64,000 bases of DNA from Curtobacterium sp. ISL-83 (GTDB taxonomy: Bacteria > Actinomycetota > Actinomycetes > Actinomycetales > Microbacteriaceae): positions 124,001 through 188,000 of the forward strand of contig NZ_JAGGPH010000016.1 of NCBI RefSeq assembly GCF_018613895.1, given 5' to 3'. The position numbers were made by a program, and so were the translations under genes. The first letter of the stretch is position 1. Each line of letters begins with the position of its first letter. Below the pieces are notes generated by a model. It worked only from the letters and a program-made list of their open reading frames with translations, did no database searches and was not told where the DNA came from. This document shows, piece by piece, positions 21,413-29,128 of this stretch.

Positions 21413-21435
21413 TTGTAGAACCCGGTGTTGCACAA
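21413..21435. promoter_or_regulatory. Inverted-repeat operator candidate upstream of cydABDC
   Basis: TTGTAGAAC (21413-21421), five bases, then GTTGCACAA (21427-21435). Written as a dyad it is TTGTNNAAC-N5-GTTNNACAA, with 14 of 18 arm bases symmetric, in an unusually AT-rich patch. It lies 130 bp from the cydA start and upstream of no other gene in this gap. The TTGT...ACAA outer arms recall Rex operators, but the spacing is wider than the classical Rex site, so the binding protein is unknown. Confidence 0.4.
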
Positions 21436-21502
21436 ACGTGCATGGCCTCTGATCGGCACAACCGTGCGGAACAGGTGTGCCGCACGGGCACCCCCGAGAA
21501 CG

Positions 21503-21538
21503 ACGACAGGTGCCGGGCAGTTGCCCGACACCTGTCGT
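21503..21538 (-). terminator. Hairpin terminator after the osmoprotectant transporter operon
   Basis: Arms 21503-21519 and 21522-21538 pair over about 16 bp with one mismatch (ACGACAGGTG arm), closing a very short loop. It lies 27 bp past the stop of the substrate-binding protein gene. A run of T (21538-21541) follows on the plus side, so it may act in both directions. Confidence 0.7.
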
Positions 21539-21564
21539 TTTCCTGGTGGCCGTGCGGCCGAGGC

Positions 21565-22500
21565 CTACAGCAGGTTGTGGTCCTGCAGGAACGCCTTCGC
21601 GACCGACGCCGCGGACTTCTGGTCGACCGAGTTCTGCCGGTCGAGCTCGATGAGGGCCTCGGTGGTGAGGACCTTGTTCACCTTCTCGATCGCGTCGGCT
21701 GCCTTCGAGTCGAGCTTCTTCGACACGATCGGCGTGACGTTGTTCGCCGGCACGAGGTGCTTCGGGTCCTCGAGCGTGACGAGCTTCTCGGTCTTGATCG
21801 AGGCGCTGGCGGAGTAGATGTCCGCGACCTGCGCGTCACCGTCCTGGATCGCCTTGATCGTCAGGGGGCCGCCGGAGTCGTTCTGCTGGTCCACCTGACC
21901 GGTGATGCCGTACTTCTCCTTGAGCCCCTTCGGGCCGTACGCCGCGGTGGCGAACTCGGGGTTGGCGGCGATCGAGATCGTGCCCCCGATCTTCGACAGG
22001 TCGGCGATGGTCTTCAGGTTGTACTTGTCGGCCGTCGCCTTCGTGACGGTGTAGGTGTCGGCGTCGGACGCCGCGGCGGACGACAGTGCCTTCACACCGG
22101 ACGGCAGCGCGGTGGCGAGGGCGGAGTTGATGCCGTCCGTCGTCGTCTCGGTCGTGGTGGGCTTGCCGTTCTCCTGCAGCAGGAAGTTCAGCAGGTTGCC
22201 GTTGTACTCCGGGAAGACGGTGATGCTCCCCTTCGCGACCTCGGGCCAGTACGCCTTGCGCTGGCCGATGTTGAGCTGCTTCTTCACGGTGAAGCCCGCG
22301 TGCTGGAGCTCCTGCGCGTAGAGCTCGGCGATGATCTCGTTCGACGGGTAGGCCTGCGACCCGACGACGATGGTCTTGGAGTCGCCCGAGCCGGAGCCGG
22401 ACTTGAGCGGGTCGCTCGACGAGCAGCCCGCGAGGGCGATGGCGGCGGCGGTCGCGACGGCGATGGTCGCGGCGAGACGCCGGGTGGGTGCTGTGATCAC
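21565..22500 (-). CDS. Osmoprotectant/quaternary-amine ABC transporter substrate-binding lipoprotein (OpuCC/OsmF type)
   Basis: A 311-residue extracytoplasmic solute receptor. A signal peptide (RRLAATIAVATAAAIALAGC) ends in the lipobox LAGC, so it is probably membrane-anchored by lipidation. The mature part has IVVGSQAYPSNEIIAELYAQ and the segment GSITVFPEYNGNLLNFLL, where FPEY is typical of the OpuAC/QAT family that binds glycine betaine, carnitine or choline. The exact ligand cannot be read. The GTG start at 22498-22500 overlaps the upstream permease stop by four bases. It is the last gene of a four-gene operon. Confidence 0.92.
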   Translation of the reverse strand: MITAPTRRLAATIAVATAAAIALAGCSSSDPLKSGSGSGDSKTIVVGSQAYPSNEIIAELYAQELQHAGFTVKKQLNIGQRKAYWPEVAKGSITVFPEYNGNLLNFLLQENGKPTTTETTTDGINSALATALPSGVKALSSAAASDADTYTVTKATADKYNLKTIADLSKIGGTISIAANPEFATAAYGPKGLKEKYGITGQVDQQNDSGGPLTIKAIQDGDAQVADIYSASASIKTEKLVTLEDPKHLVPANNVTPIVSKKLDSKAADAIEKVNKVLTTEALIELDRQNSVDQKSAASVAKAFLQDHNLL

Positions 22501-23234
22501 GGGTGGGTTCCTTCCACAGGGGTTGATGCTCGTGGTGCCGAGCTGGTGCTGCGCCGCGACGGACGCGCGGTTCCCGCGGTGATGCCCGCGGGGACGGCGA
22601 GCCGCTGCAGGACGGCGAAGATGATCTCGAACGCGATCGCCAGGGCGATCACGACGAGCGATGCGCCGAGGACCTCGACGTAGTCCGAGTTGGCGAGGCC
22701 GGAGAAGGCGTAGCCGCCCAGTCCGCCCGCGTTGATGTAGGCCGCCAGCGTGACGGTGGCCACGACCTGGAGGACGGACGCGCGGATGCCACCGACGATG
22801 AGGGGCAGCGCGAGCGGGATCTCGACCTTGCCGAGGATCTGCCACGCGGTCATGCCCTGCGCGCGGGCCGCGTCGATCGTGACACGGTCCACCGCCTCGA
22901 CCCCGGAGTAGGTGCCGGCGAGGATCGACGGGATCGCGAGGATGACGAACGAGATGATCGGGGCCTGCAGCCCGAGTCCGAGCCACAGCGCCAGCAGCGT
23001 CAGGAGCCCGAGCGTCGGGAGGGCCCGGATGCCGCCGGAGAAGCCCACCGCGAGGCTGCGGCCCTTGCCGGTGTGTCCGATCAGGAGACCGAGCGGCACC
23101 GCGATCACCATCGCGATCGCGACCGTGAGGAGCGTGATGCCGACGTGCTGGCCGAGCCGGACCAGGATGGCGTCCTGGCCGACGTTGTTCGCGGGGGCGA
23201 AGATCCACGCGATGCCCTGGAGGAAGAGGTTCAT
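22497..23234 (-). CDS. Osmoprotectant ABC transporter permease (second permease, OpuCD type)
   Basis: A 245-residue membrane subunit with about five to six hydrophobic helices. It carries the EAA-loop region characteristic of binding-protein-dependent permeases (TIDAARAQGMTAWQILGKVE followed by IPLALPLIVGGI). It starts MNLFLQGIAWIFAP at the ATG 23232-23234. Both ends overlap neighbouring genes by four bases, which implies translational coupling with the other permease and the binding protein. The C-terminal 25 residues are Arg/Ser/Pro-rich and probably cytoplasmic. Confidence 0.92.
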   Translation of the reverse strand: MNLFLQGIAWIFAPANNVGQDAILVRLGQHVGITLLTVAIAMVIAVPLGLLIGHTGKGRSLAVGFSGGIRALPTLGLLTLLALWLGLGLQAPIISFVILAIPSILAGTYSGVEAVDRVTIDAARAQGMTAWQILGKVEIPLALPLIVGGIRASVLQVVATVTLAAYINAGGLGGYAFSGLANSDYVEVLGASLVVIALAIAFEIIFAVLQRLAVPAGITAGTARPSRRSTSSAPRASTPVEGTHP

Positions 23235-23953
23235 GCGGTGACCTCCCCGGACCGGACCTCGGCGGCAGCGCGACGGCGGACGGACCGTGCGGCGCGCCCG
23301 GTGCCGCGGGTCCACGGCATGAGCAGGCGTCCGATGAGCACCAGCAGGCCGTCGATCACGAGCGCCAGGACGATCGTCAGGACGATCCCGGTGAGGATCT
23401 CGGCACTGATGCCCCGCTTCAGCCCGTCGGTCAGCAGGAAGCCGAGGTTCGCGATCCCGAGCAGCGCACCGACGGTGACGAGACTGACCGTCGACACCGC
23501 GACGACCCGGATCCCGGCGAGCAGCACGGGCCCGGCGAGCGGGAACTCCACGCGGAAGAACCGCTGCGTGGGCGAGTACCCGAGGGCTTCGGCCGCGCCG
23601 ACCACCGCCGGGTCGACCGCGTCGATGGCATCCGCAGCGGAGCGCGCCATCAGCGCGACGCCGTAGATCGTCAGCGCGATCACGACGTTGATCGGGTCGA
23701 GGATGTTCGTGCCGAGCACCGCGGGCAGGGCGAGGAACAGCGGGAAGGACGGGATCGCGTAGAGCAGGCTCGCGACGACGACGATGGTGGAGCCCGTCGC
23801 CCGGGCCGCCCCCGAGCGCTTCCGCAACCGGGAGACGAGCAGCCCGAGCGGCACGGACAGCACGAAGCTGATCACGATCGGCGGGAGCGCCAACCAGATG
23901 TGCGCGATCAGGTTCGAGGTGATCGTGTCGAGGTTCCCCAGGACCCAGTTCAC
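23231..23953 (-). CDS. Osmoprotectant ABC transporter permease (first permease, OpuCB type)
   Basis: A 240-residue inner-membrane subunit paralogous to the next gene. It starts MNWVLGNLDTITSNLIAHIW. Five to six hydrophobic segments and the permease loop VVGAAEALGYSPTQRFFRVE with FPLAGPVLLAGI are visible. The C-terminus is basic (RRRAAAEVRSGEVTA). Four-base overlaps link it to the ATPase gene upstream and to the second permease downstream. Two different permeases with one ATPase and one receptor is the OpuC/OpuB-like layout, rather than the ProVWX layout with a single permease. Confidence 0.92.
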   Translation of the reverse strand: MNWVLGNLDTITSNLIAHIWLALPPIVISFVLSVPLGLLVSRLRKRSGAARATGSTIVVVASLLYAIPSFPLFLALPAVLGTNILDPINVVIALTIYGVALMARSAADAIDAVDPAVVGAAEALGYSPTQRFFRVEFPLAGPVLLAGIRVVAVSTVSLVTVGALLGIANLGFLLTDGLKRGISAEILTGIVLTIVLALVIDGLLVLIGRLLMPWTRGTGRAARSVRRRAAAEVRSGEVTA

Positions 23954-24819
23954 ACGTCTCCCCGGTGCTGCTGCGGCACGGCCTGTGCGGCGTCGACGAC
24001 CTGGACCGGCCCGGTGAGCACGCCGGCTGCCCGGCCCTCACCGTCCACCACGATCGGCCCGGTCGGGGTCTGCTCGACGCGGAGGGCACGACGGCCGCGC
24101 CCGGCGCCGATGAAGTTGGCCACGAAGTCGTCGGCGGGTTCGGCGAGGATCTGCGCTGGCGTGCCGAGCTGGGCGATCTCGCCGCCCTTCTGGAGGATGA
24201 CGACCTGGTCGCCGAGCTTGAACGCCTCGTCGATGTCGTGCGTGACGAACACCACCGTCTTGCCGAGCTCGCGCTGCAGCCGGATGAGCTCGTCCTGCAG
24301 GTCGTTGCGCACCAGGGGGTCCACCGCACCGAACGGCTCGTCCATGAGCAGGATGTTCGGGTCGACGGCCAACCCCCGGGCCACGCCGACACGCTGCTGC
24401 TGCCCGCCGGAGAGCTGCGACGGGTAGCGGTCCGCGAACGCCCGGTCGAGTCCGACGGTGTCCATGAGGTCCAGGGCGCGCTGACGCGCTTCGGCCTTCG
24501 GGACGCCGGTCAGGAGCGGGACGGTCGCGATGTTGTCGACCACCTTGCGGTGCGGCAGGAGGCCCGCGTTCTGCATCACGTAGCCGATGCGGCGACGGAG
24601 CTGCACGGGGTCCACACCGGTGACGTCCTCGCCGTCGATCTCGACCGTGCCGGACGACGGGTCGACCATGCGGTTGATCATCCGGAGGAGCGTGGTCTTG
24701 CCGCTGCCGCTCGACCCGACGAGCACCGTCGTGGTGCGCGAGGGGATGACGAGACTGAATTCGTCGACCGCGCTGGTGCCGTCCGGGTACGTCTTGCGTA
24801 CCGACCGGAACTCGATCAT
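23950..24819 (-). CDS. Osmoprotectant ABC transporter ATP-binding protein (OpuCA/ProV type)
   Basis: A 289-residue ATPase starting MIEFRSVRKTYPDG. It contains Walker A GSSGSGKTT, Q-loop YVMQNAGLLPH, signature LSGGQQQRVGVARGLA, Walker B ILLMDEPFGAVD and H-loop FVTHDIDEA. MDEPFGAVDPLVR is typical of the glycine-betaine subfamily. The tail after residue 240 is only about 50 residues (RVEQTPTGPIVVDGEGRAAG), too short for the paired CBS domains that sense ionic strength in OpuA/OpuCA. Regulation by CBS domains is therefore unlikely unless a single half-domain suffices. It is the first gene of the operon. Confidence 0.92.
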   Translation of the reverse strand: MIEFRSVRKTYPDGTSAVDEFSLVIPSRTTTVLVGSSGSGKTTLLRMINRMVDPSSGTVEIDGEDVTGVDPVQLRRRIGYVMQNAGLLPHRKVVDNIATVPLLTGVPKAEARQRALDLMDTVGLDRAFADRYPSQLSGGQQQRVGVARGLAVDPNILLMDEPFGAVDPLVRNDLQDELIRLQRELGKTVVFVTHDIDEAFKLGDQVVILQKGGEIAQLGTPAQILAEPADDFVANFIGAGRGRRALRVEQTPTGPIVVDGEGRAAGVLTGPVQVVDAAQAVPQQHRGDV

Positions 24820-25010
24820 GGGTGCCCTTCTGTTCGGAGGTAGCCCGACTCCGCACGAGAGTACCCGCCGGGTCCGACAGCGGTTGCGTCGTGACGATCC
24901 GTGACGGTTCCCGGCGGGTCGCGCACATCGGACACCGATCCCGCGTGCACCGGACACCGAGACCGCGGATCGCGGACGTCGACGCCCGCGTCGGAGCACA
25001 CCACAACGCG

Positions 25011-25052
25011 CCACGACGCCCGCGCTCCCTGTTCGGAGCGCGGGCGTCGTGG
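25011..25052 (-). terminator. Perfect 18-bp hairpin terminator after the TetR gene
   Basis: Arms 25011-25028 and 25035-25052 are exactly complementary over 18 bp (CCACGACGCCCGCGCTCC) with a six-base loop. On the minus strand it begins 17 bp after the TetR-family stop, separating that gene from the transporter operon that reads in the same direction. Confidence 0.85.
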
Positions 25053-25069
25053 GATCGGACCGGTGTGCC

Positions 25070-25717
25070 TCAGGCCGCGGCGAGCACCGAACCCATGTAG
25101 CTGTGGCTCATCGCGCGGAAGGCCTCGACGAGGTCGAGATCGGGGTGCTCCCGATCTGCGAGCGCACGCGCGAGCACGGCGTGTCCCGACTCGGCGAGCA
25201 CCGTCCACGCACGCGAGATCGCCTCGGTGTCGGGCAGCCCGAACCGCTCGCGCATGACCTGGCCGACCGCGCCGCCGAGTGCCGCCATGCGGTCCTCGCC
25301 GTCGCCGGAGCCGGTGTCCCCCGCGTCGCCGAACCGGATCGCGCGGAACCCGGGTTCGGTGCGGTACATCTCCGCGGTCAGGTCGATGAGTGCGTCACAC
25401 CCGGACTGCCACGTGTCCGCGCCGCTGGCGTCGAGGGCCTCGACGAAGCGCGCGCCCAGTCGCTGGGTGCAGCGGATCGCCAGCGCCTCGACCACGGCGA
25501 TGCGGTCGGGGAAGTAGCGGTAGACGGTGCCGATGGACGCGCCGGCGCGCTCGGCGACCATGGCGGTCGTCAGGCGCTCGAACCCGATGTCGTCGATCAC
25601 CGCGGCAGCGGCGTCGAGGAGCCCGGCGAGGCGCGCCGAACTGCGGGCTTGGACCGGCTCGTTCCTGAGCAGTGATGATCCCCCCGGCAGTGCGTTCGAT
25701 ACCTCGGTGACGAGCAC
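25070..25717 (-). CDS. TetR/AcrR family transcriptional regulator
   Basis: A 215-residue one-component repressor-type regulator. The N-terminal helix-turn-helix domain includes LLDAAAAVIDDIGFERLTTA and AERAGASIGTVYRYFPDRIA, the classic TetR recognition helix. The C-terminal ligand/dimer domain (from about residue 85) is unremarkable and gives no hint of the ligand. The GTG at 25715-25717 has an AGGAG ribosome site five bases upstream; the longer open frame to 26077 runs antisense to the next gene. It is divergent from the App1-domain gene, so it may control itself and that gene through their 220 bp shared gap. Confidence 0.9.
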   Translation of the reverse strand: MLVTEVSNALPGGSSLLRNEPVQARSSARLAGLLDAAAAVIDDIGFERLTTAMVAERAGASIGTVYRYFPDRIAVVEALAIRCTQRLGARFVEALDASGADTWQSGCDALIDLTAEMYRTEPGFRAIRFGDAGDTGSGDGEDRMAALGGAVGQVMRERFGLPDTEAISRAWTVLAESGHAVLARALADREHPDLDLVEAFRAMSHSYMGSVLAAA

Positions 25718-25937
25718 GTGTTCTCCTCTTCCCGCCGTGACGGGTTCCTTGCATGGTCGTGGCGGGACAACTCTCGCAGAGACCGGCTGGAACATCGCTG
25801 CGACTCTCCCATCCACGCGAGCACTCGTGTCCGGCCGGCCGTTCGAGCTGCCGTGCGCGTCGCGCCGGCATCCGCGAGCACCCGCGCGCCCCGAACGCGG
25901 TGGGCGACTTGTCGCACGACCGTGGGATGATGGCACG

Positions 25938-27002
25938 ATGCCCGACCCGACGCCCCACGAGCCGTCGCTGGCCGAGCCGATCCTGCACCGGGCGGCCCGG
26001 ATCGAGGACTCCATCCAGGAGTTCCGCGAACAGCGCGCCGTCCGCCACGGTCTCGTACCGACCGTGATCCCGTACACCGGCTACGGCGCACCGGGGTGGG
26101 TCCGGGTGCTGTGCCGCGTGCTGCTCACCCGTCGCGGCCTGGCCTCCGACGCCGCGTACCAGGGCGTGCGCGGGTGGCGGAGCTTCACGAGCGTCGCCGT
26201 GGACCACGCCGAGGTCACCGTGACCGCCGGCGGCAGCAGCCACGTCGTGCGGTCGGACCGCGGCGGGGTCGTCGACACCATCGTCCCGATCGACCTCGAG
26301 CCGGGCTGGCAGACCATCAAGTTGTCCGCCGGCGGGATGCGCGACGTCGACGCCTCGGTCTTCGTGGTGCACCCGGACACCCGCTTCGGCCTCCTGTCCG
26401 ACATCGACGACACCGTGATGGTCACCTCGCTCCCCCGGCCGATGCTCGCGGCGTGGAACTCCTTCGTCCTCACCGAGCACGCACGCCGTCCCGTGCCCGG
26501 CATGTCCGTGCTGTACGAACGGATCCTCGCCCAGCACCCCGGGGCCCCGACCGTCTACCTGTCGACCGGCGCCTGGAACGTCGCCCCGACCCTCCAGCGC
26601 TTCCTGACGCGCAACATGTACCCGTCCGGCACGCTGCTGCTCACCGACTGGGGTCCCACCCACAACCGCTTCTTCCGCAGCGGGCAGCTCCACAAGCACG
26701 AGAACCTGCGGCGGCTCGCGAAGGACTTCCCGGACGTCCAGTGGCTCCTGGTGGGCGACGACGGGCAGCACGACGAGAACCTCTACGGCGACTTCGCCCG
26801 CGAACACCCCGAGAACGTCGCCGGCGTCGCGATCCGGCAGCTCTCCACGAGCGAGGCCGTGCTGGCCGGTGGCCGTTCCCGCGCACAGGAGCGGTCCCGT
26901 GACTCCGCGGCTCCCTGGGTCTACGCGCCCGACGGGGCAGGCATGTGGTCCGAGCTCGCCCGCGTCGGCCTCGCCGACCGTTCGGACGACGCCCCGGTCT
27001 GA
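25938..27002 (+). CDS. App1-family (DUF2183) phosphatase, phosphatidate phosphatase-like
   Basis: A 354-residue protein. The DxDxT phosphatase motif lies in LLSDIDDTVMVT (Asp about 154, Asp 156, Thr 158), as in yeast App1 phosphatidate phosphatase. It is followed by VYLSTGAWNVAPTLQRFL and the block LLLTDWGPTHNRFFRSG with HKHENLRRL, and motif IV-like WLLVGDDGQHDENLYGDFA. All are conserved in bacterial DUF2183 proteins. There is no signal peptide or membrane helix. The substrate is unproven; lipid phosphate is a family-based guess. The start ATG at 25938 lacks a strong ribosome site. It is transcribed towards the GH15 gene after a 132 bp gap. Confidence 0.88.
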   Translation: MPDPTPHEPSLAEPILHRAARIEDSIQEFREQRAVRHGLVPTVIPYTGYGAPGWVRVLCRVLLTRRGLASDAAYQGVRGWRSFTSVAVDHAEVTVTAGGSSHVVRSDRGGVVDTIVPIDLEPGWQTIKLSAGGMRDVDASVFVVHPDTRFGLLSDIDDTVMVTSLPRPMLAAWNSFVLTEHARRPVPGMSVLYERILAQHPGAPTVYLSTGAWNVAPTLQRFLTRNMYPSGTLLLTDWGPTHNRFFRSGQLHKHENLRRLAKDFPDVQWLLVGDDGQHDENLYGDFAREHPENVAGVAIRQLSTSEAVLAGGRSRAQERSRDSAAPWVYAPDGAGMWSELARVGLADRSDDAPV

Positions 27003-27134
27003 GTCCCGACGGTCGCGACCTCGCCCCGGCCTGAGCCCGGACGCTCGCGACCCTGTCCCGGTCTGAACCCTCCCTCAGCCCGCTCCGTCCGCTGTCCGTG
27101 CCGCCGGACGCCCGCCGAGTGGTTCGATCGGAGG

Positions 27135-29009
27135 ATGAGCACCAACGGCATCGAGGACCACGCCCTCATCGGCGACACCTACACCGCAGCCCTCGTGCGC
27201 CGCGACGGCATGATCGACTGGGCGTGCCTGCCCCGGTTCGACAGTCCCTCCACGTTCGCCGCCCTCCTCGGGGACGAGCACCACGGGCACTGGAGCCTGC
27301 GGCCGACCGACCCGGGCGCGACCGCCGTCCGGCGCTACGAGGACGACACGCTCGTGCTCACGACCGTCTGGACGACGAGCACGGGCGTCGCCGAGGTCAC
27401 CGAGTTCATGCCGGTCGGCGCCCACCGCGCCACCATCGTCCGCCGTGTCCGCGGACTGCAGGGAACGGTCGAGATGCGCCAGATCCTGCGCATCCGGTTC
27501 GACTACGCCCGAGCGCTCCCGTGGATGCGTCAGATCGGCGACGACGAGGCTCCCGAGCTCATCGCCACAGCCGGTCCCGGGTCGATCGTCGTCCGTGGGA
27601 TCCGGTTCCACGCCGACGACCACCGGCACATGGCGACGACGTCCGTGCACGACGGTGACGTCGTCGACACGACCCTCACCTGGTACCCGTCGCACCGCGA
27701 GCCGCCGGAGCCGATCGACATCGACGCCGCGCTGCACCAGACCACCACCTGGTGGCGCGACTGGATGTCGACGGCACGGACCGAGGGGCGCTACGCCGAG
27801 GCGAGCCGACGCTCCCTGCTGCTCCTCCGCGCGATGACCCACGGCGAGACCGGCGGTGTCGTGGCGGCCGCGACCACGAGCCTCCCGGAGGACCCGGGCG
27901 GCGAACGCAACTGGGACTACCGCTACGTGTGGTTGCGCGACGCGTCCCTCGCGCTCGCGTCGCTGATCGCCCACGGCTACCGGGACGAGGCCGCGCACTG
28001 GCGCGGCTGGCTGCTCCGCGCCATCGCCGGCGACCCCGCCGACGTGCAGATCATGTACGGCATCGCCGGGGAACGCGAACTGCCCGAGCGGGAACTCGAC
28101 AACCTGCCCGGGTACGCGGACTCGAAGCCCGTGCGCGTCGGCAACGGCGCGTACACGCAGTACCAGGGCGACGTGTTCGGCGAGGTCCTGTCCGCCCTGC
28201 ACGACGCGCGCGAACTCGGCGTCGAGGAGAACGCCGACTCCTGGGCGCTGCAGCGTGCCCTGCTCGGCTACGTCGAGCAGCACTGGCAGGAGCCGGACAA
28301 CGGCATCTGGGAGATGCGCGGCCCCCGCCGCCACTTCACCCACTCGCGGGCGATGATCTGGGCGGCGTTCGACCGCGGGGTCGCCGCCGTCGAGGAGTTC
28401 GGGCTCGAGGGCCCCGTTGACCGCTGGCGGAGTCTCCGCGACCAGGTGCGGGCCGAGATCGAGGAGCACGGCTGGAACGCCGAGCGCCAGAGCTACCGGC
28501 AGCACTACGACACCGACGAGGTCGACGCGAGCCTGCTCGTCCTCCCCCAGATCGGCTACGTGCCCGCACACGACCCGCGGATGCTCGGGACCGTCGCGGC
28601 CATCGAGCAGGACCTCCGGACCGGGTCGGACGGCCTCGTGCTCCGCTACCGGACGTCGTCGGGCTTCGACGGGCTCTCGGGCAGCGAGCACCCGTTCCTG
28701 GCGTGCTCGTTCTGGCTCGTCGAGCAGTACGCGGCGTCGGGCCGGGTCGAGGACGCCGAACGCCTGATGGACGTCCTCGTGGGGTACGCGAACGACGTCG
28801 GCATGCTCTCCGAGGAGATCGACATCGCCACCGGTCACCACATCGGCAACACACCCCAGGCGCTGTCGCACCTGACGCTCGTGTCGGCAGCGGACGCGAT
28901 CGCACGGGCGCGGGGAGCCGCGGTCGGCCACCGGACCCGCCTGGCCGTGCACGACGGCGGGACGCGGTCCTGGACGGGCGAGGGCGAGCGGGCCGGCATG
29001 CCCGGATGA
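27135..29009 (+). CDS. Glycoside hydrolase family 15 protein (glucoamylase/trehalase-like)
   Basis: A 624-residue cytoplasmic enzyme without a signal peptide. The N-terminal super-beta-sandwich domain opens IEDHALIGDTYTAALVRRDG and contains IDWACLPRFDSPSTFA. The (alpha/alpha)6 catalytic barrel contains NWDYRYVWLRDASLAL (about residues 257-272), the active-site-like GIAGERELPERELDNLPGY and GIWEMRGPRRHFTHSR. These are hallmarks of GH15. In mycobacteria and other actinobacteria such cytosolic GH15 proteins include trehalases, so a trehalose or maltose-type alpha-glucoside is likely; specificity cannot be settled. It ends at a strong palindromic terminator. Confidence 0.92.
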   Translation: MSTNGIEDHALIGDTYTAALVRRDGMIDWACLPRFDSPSTFAALLGDEHHGHWSLRPTDPGATAVRRYEDDTLVLTTVWTTSTGVAEVTEFMPVGAHRATIVRRVRGLQGTVEMRQILRIRFDYARALPWMRQIGDDEAPELIATAGPGSIVVRGIRFHADDHRHMATTSVHDGDVVDTTLTWYPSHREPPEPIDIDAALHQTTTWWRDWMSTARTEGRYAEASRRSLLLLRAMTHGETGGVVAAATTSLPEDPGGERNWDYRYVWLRDASLALASLIAHGYRDEAAHWRGWLLRAIAGDPADVQIMYGIAGERELPERELDNLPGYADSKPVRVGNGAYTQYQGDVFGEVLSALHDARELGVEENADSWALQRALLGYVEQHWQEPDNGIWEMRGPRRHFTHSRAMIWAAFDRGVAAVEEFGLEGPVDRWRSLRDQVRAEIEEHGWNAERQSYRQHYDTDEVDASLLVLPQIGYVPAHDPRMLGTVAAIEQDLRTGSDGLVLRYRTSSGFDGLSGSEHPFLACSFWLVEQYAASGRVEDAERLMDVLVGYANDVGMLSEEIDIATGHHIGNTPQALSHLTLVSAADAIARARGAAVGHRTRLAVHDGGTRSWTGEGERAGMPG

Positions 29010-29047
29010 GGTCGGCTCGACGCGGGTCGGTCGACCCGAGTCGCACG

Positions 29048-29097
29048 TGACGGACGGGAGGCGCGGTGCCAGCTGGCACCGCGCCTCCCGTCCGTCA
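29048..29097. terminator. 50-bp perfect palindrome, bidirectional terminator between GH15 and zwf
   Basis: Arms 29048-29072 and 29073-29097 are exactly complementary (25 bp, no loop bases). Each arm contains the 12-mer CGGACGGGAGGC or its complement. It lies between two convergent genes, 38 bp after the GH15 stop and 31 bp after the zwf stop, so it can serve both. Confidence 0.85.
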
Positions 29098-29128
29098 GGG
29101 GGTCGTGTCGATCACGACGCGTCGTCTG

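Noticed and set aside
17129..21418. A 1429-codon open frame on the plus strand through the cyd operon
   Set aside because: It is antisense to cydC, cydD, cydB and cydA, all of which have clear family motifs. Its translation is Arg/Gly/Glu/Asp-rich low-complexity sequence, the usual mirror effect of GC-rich codons.
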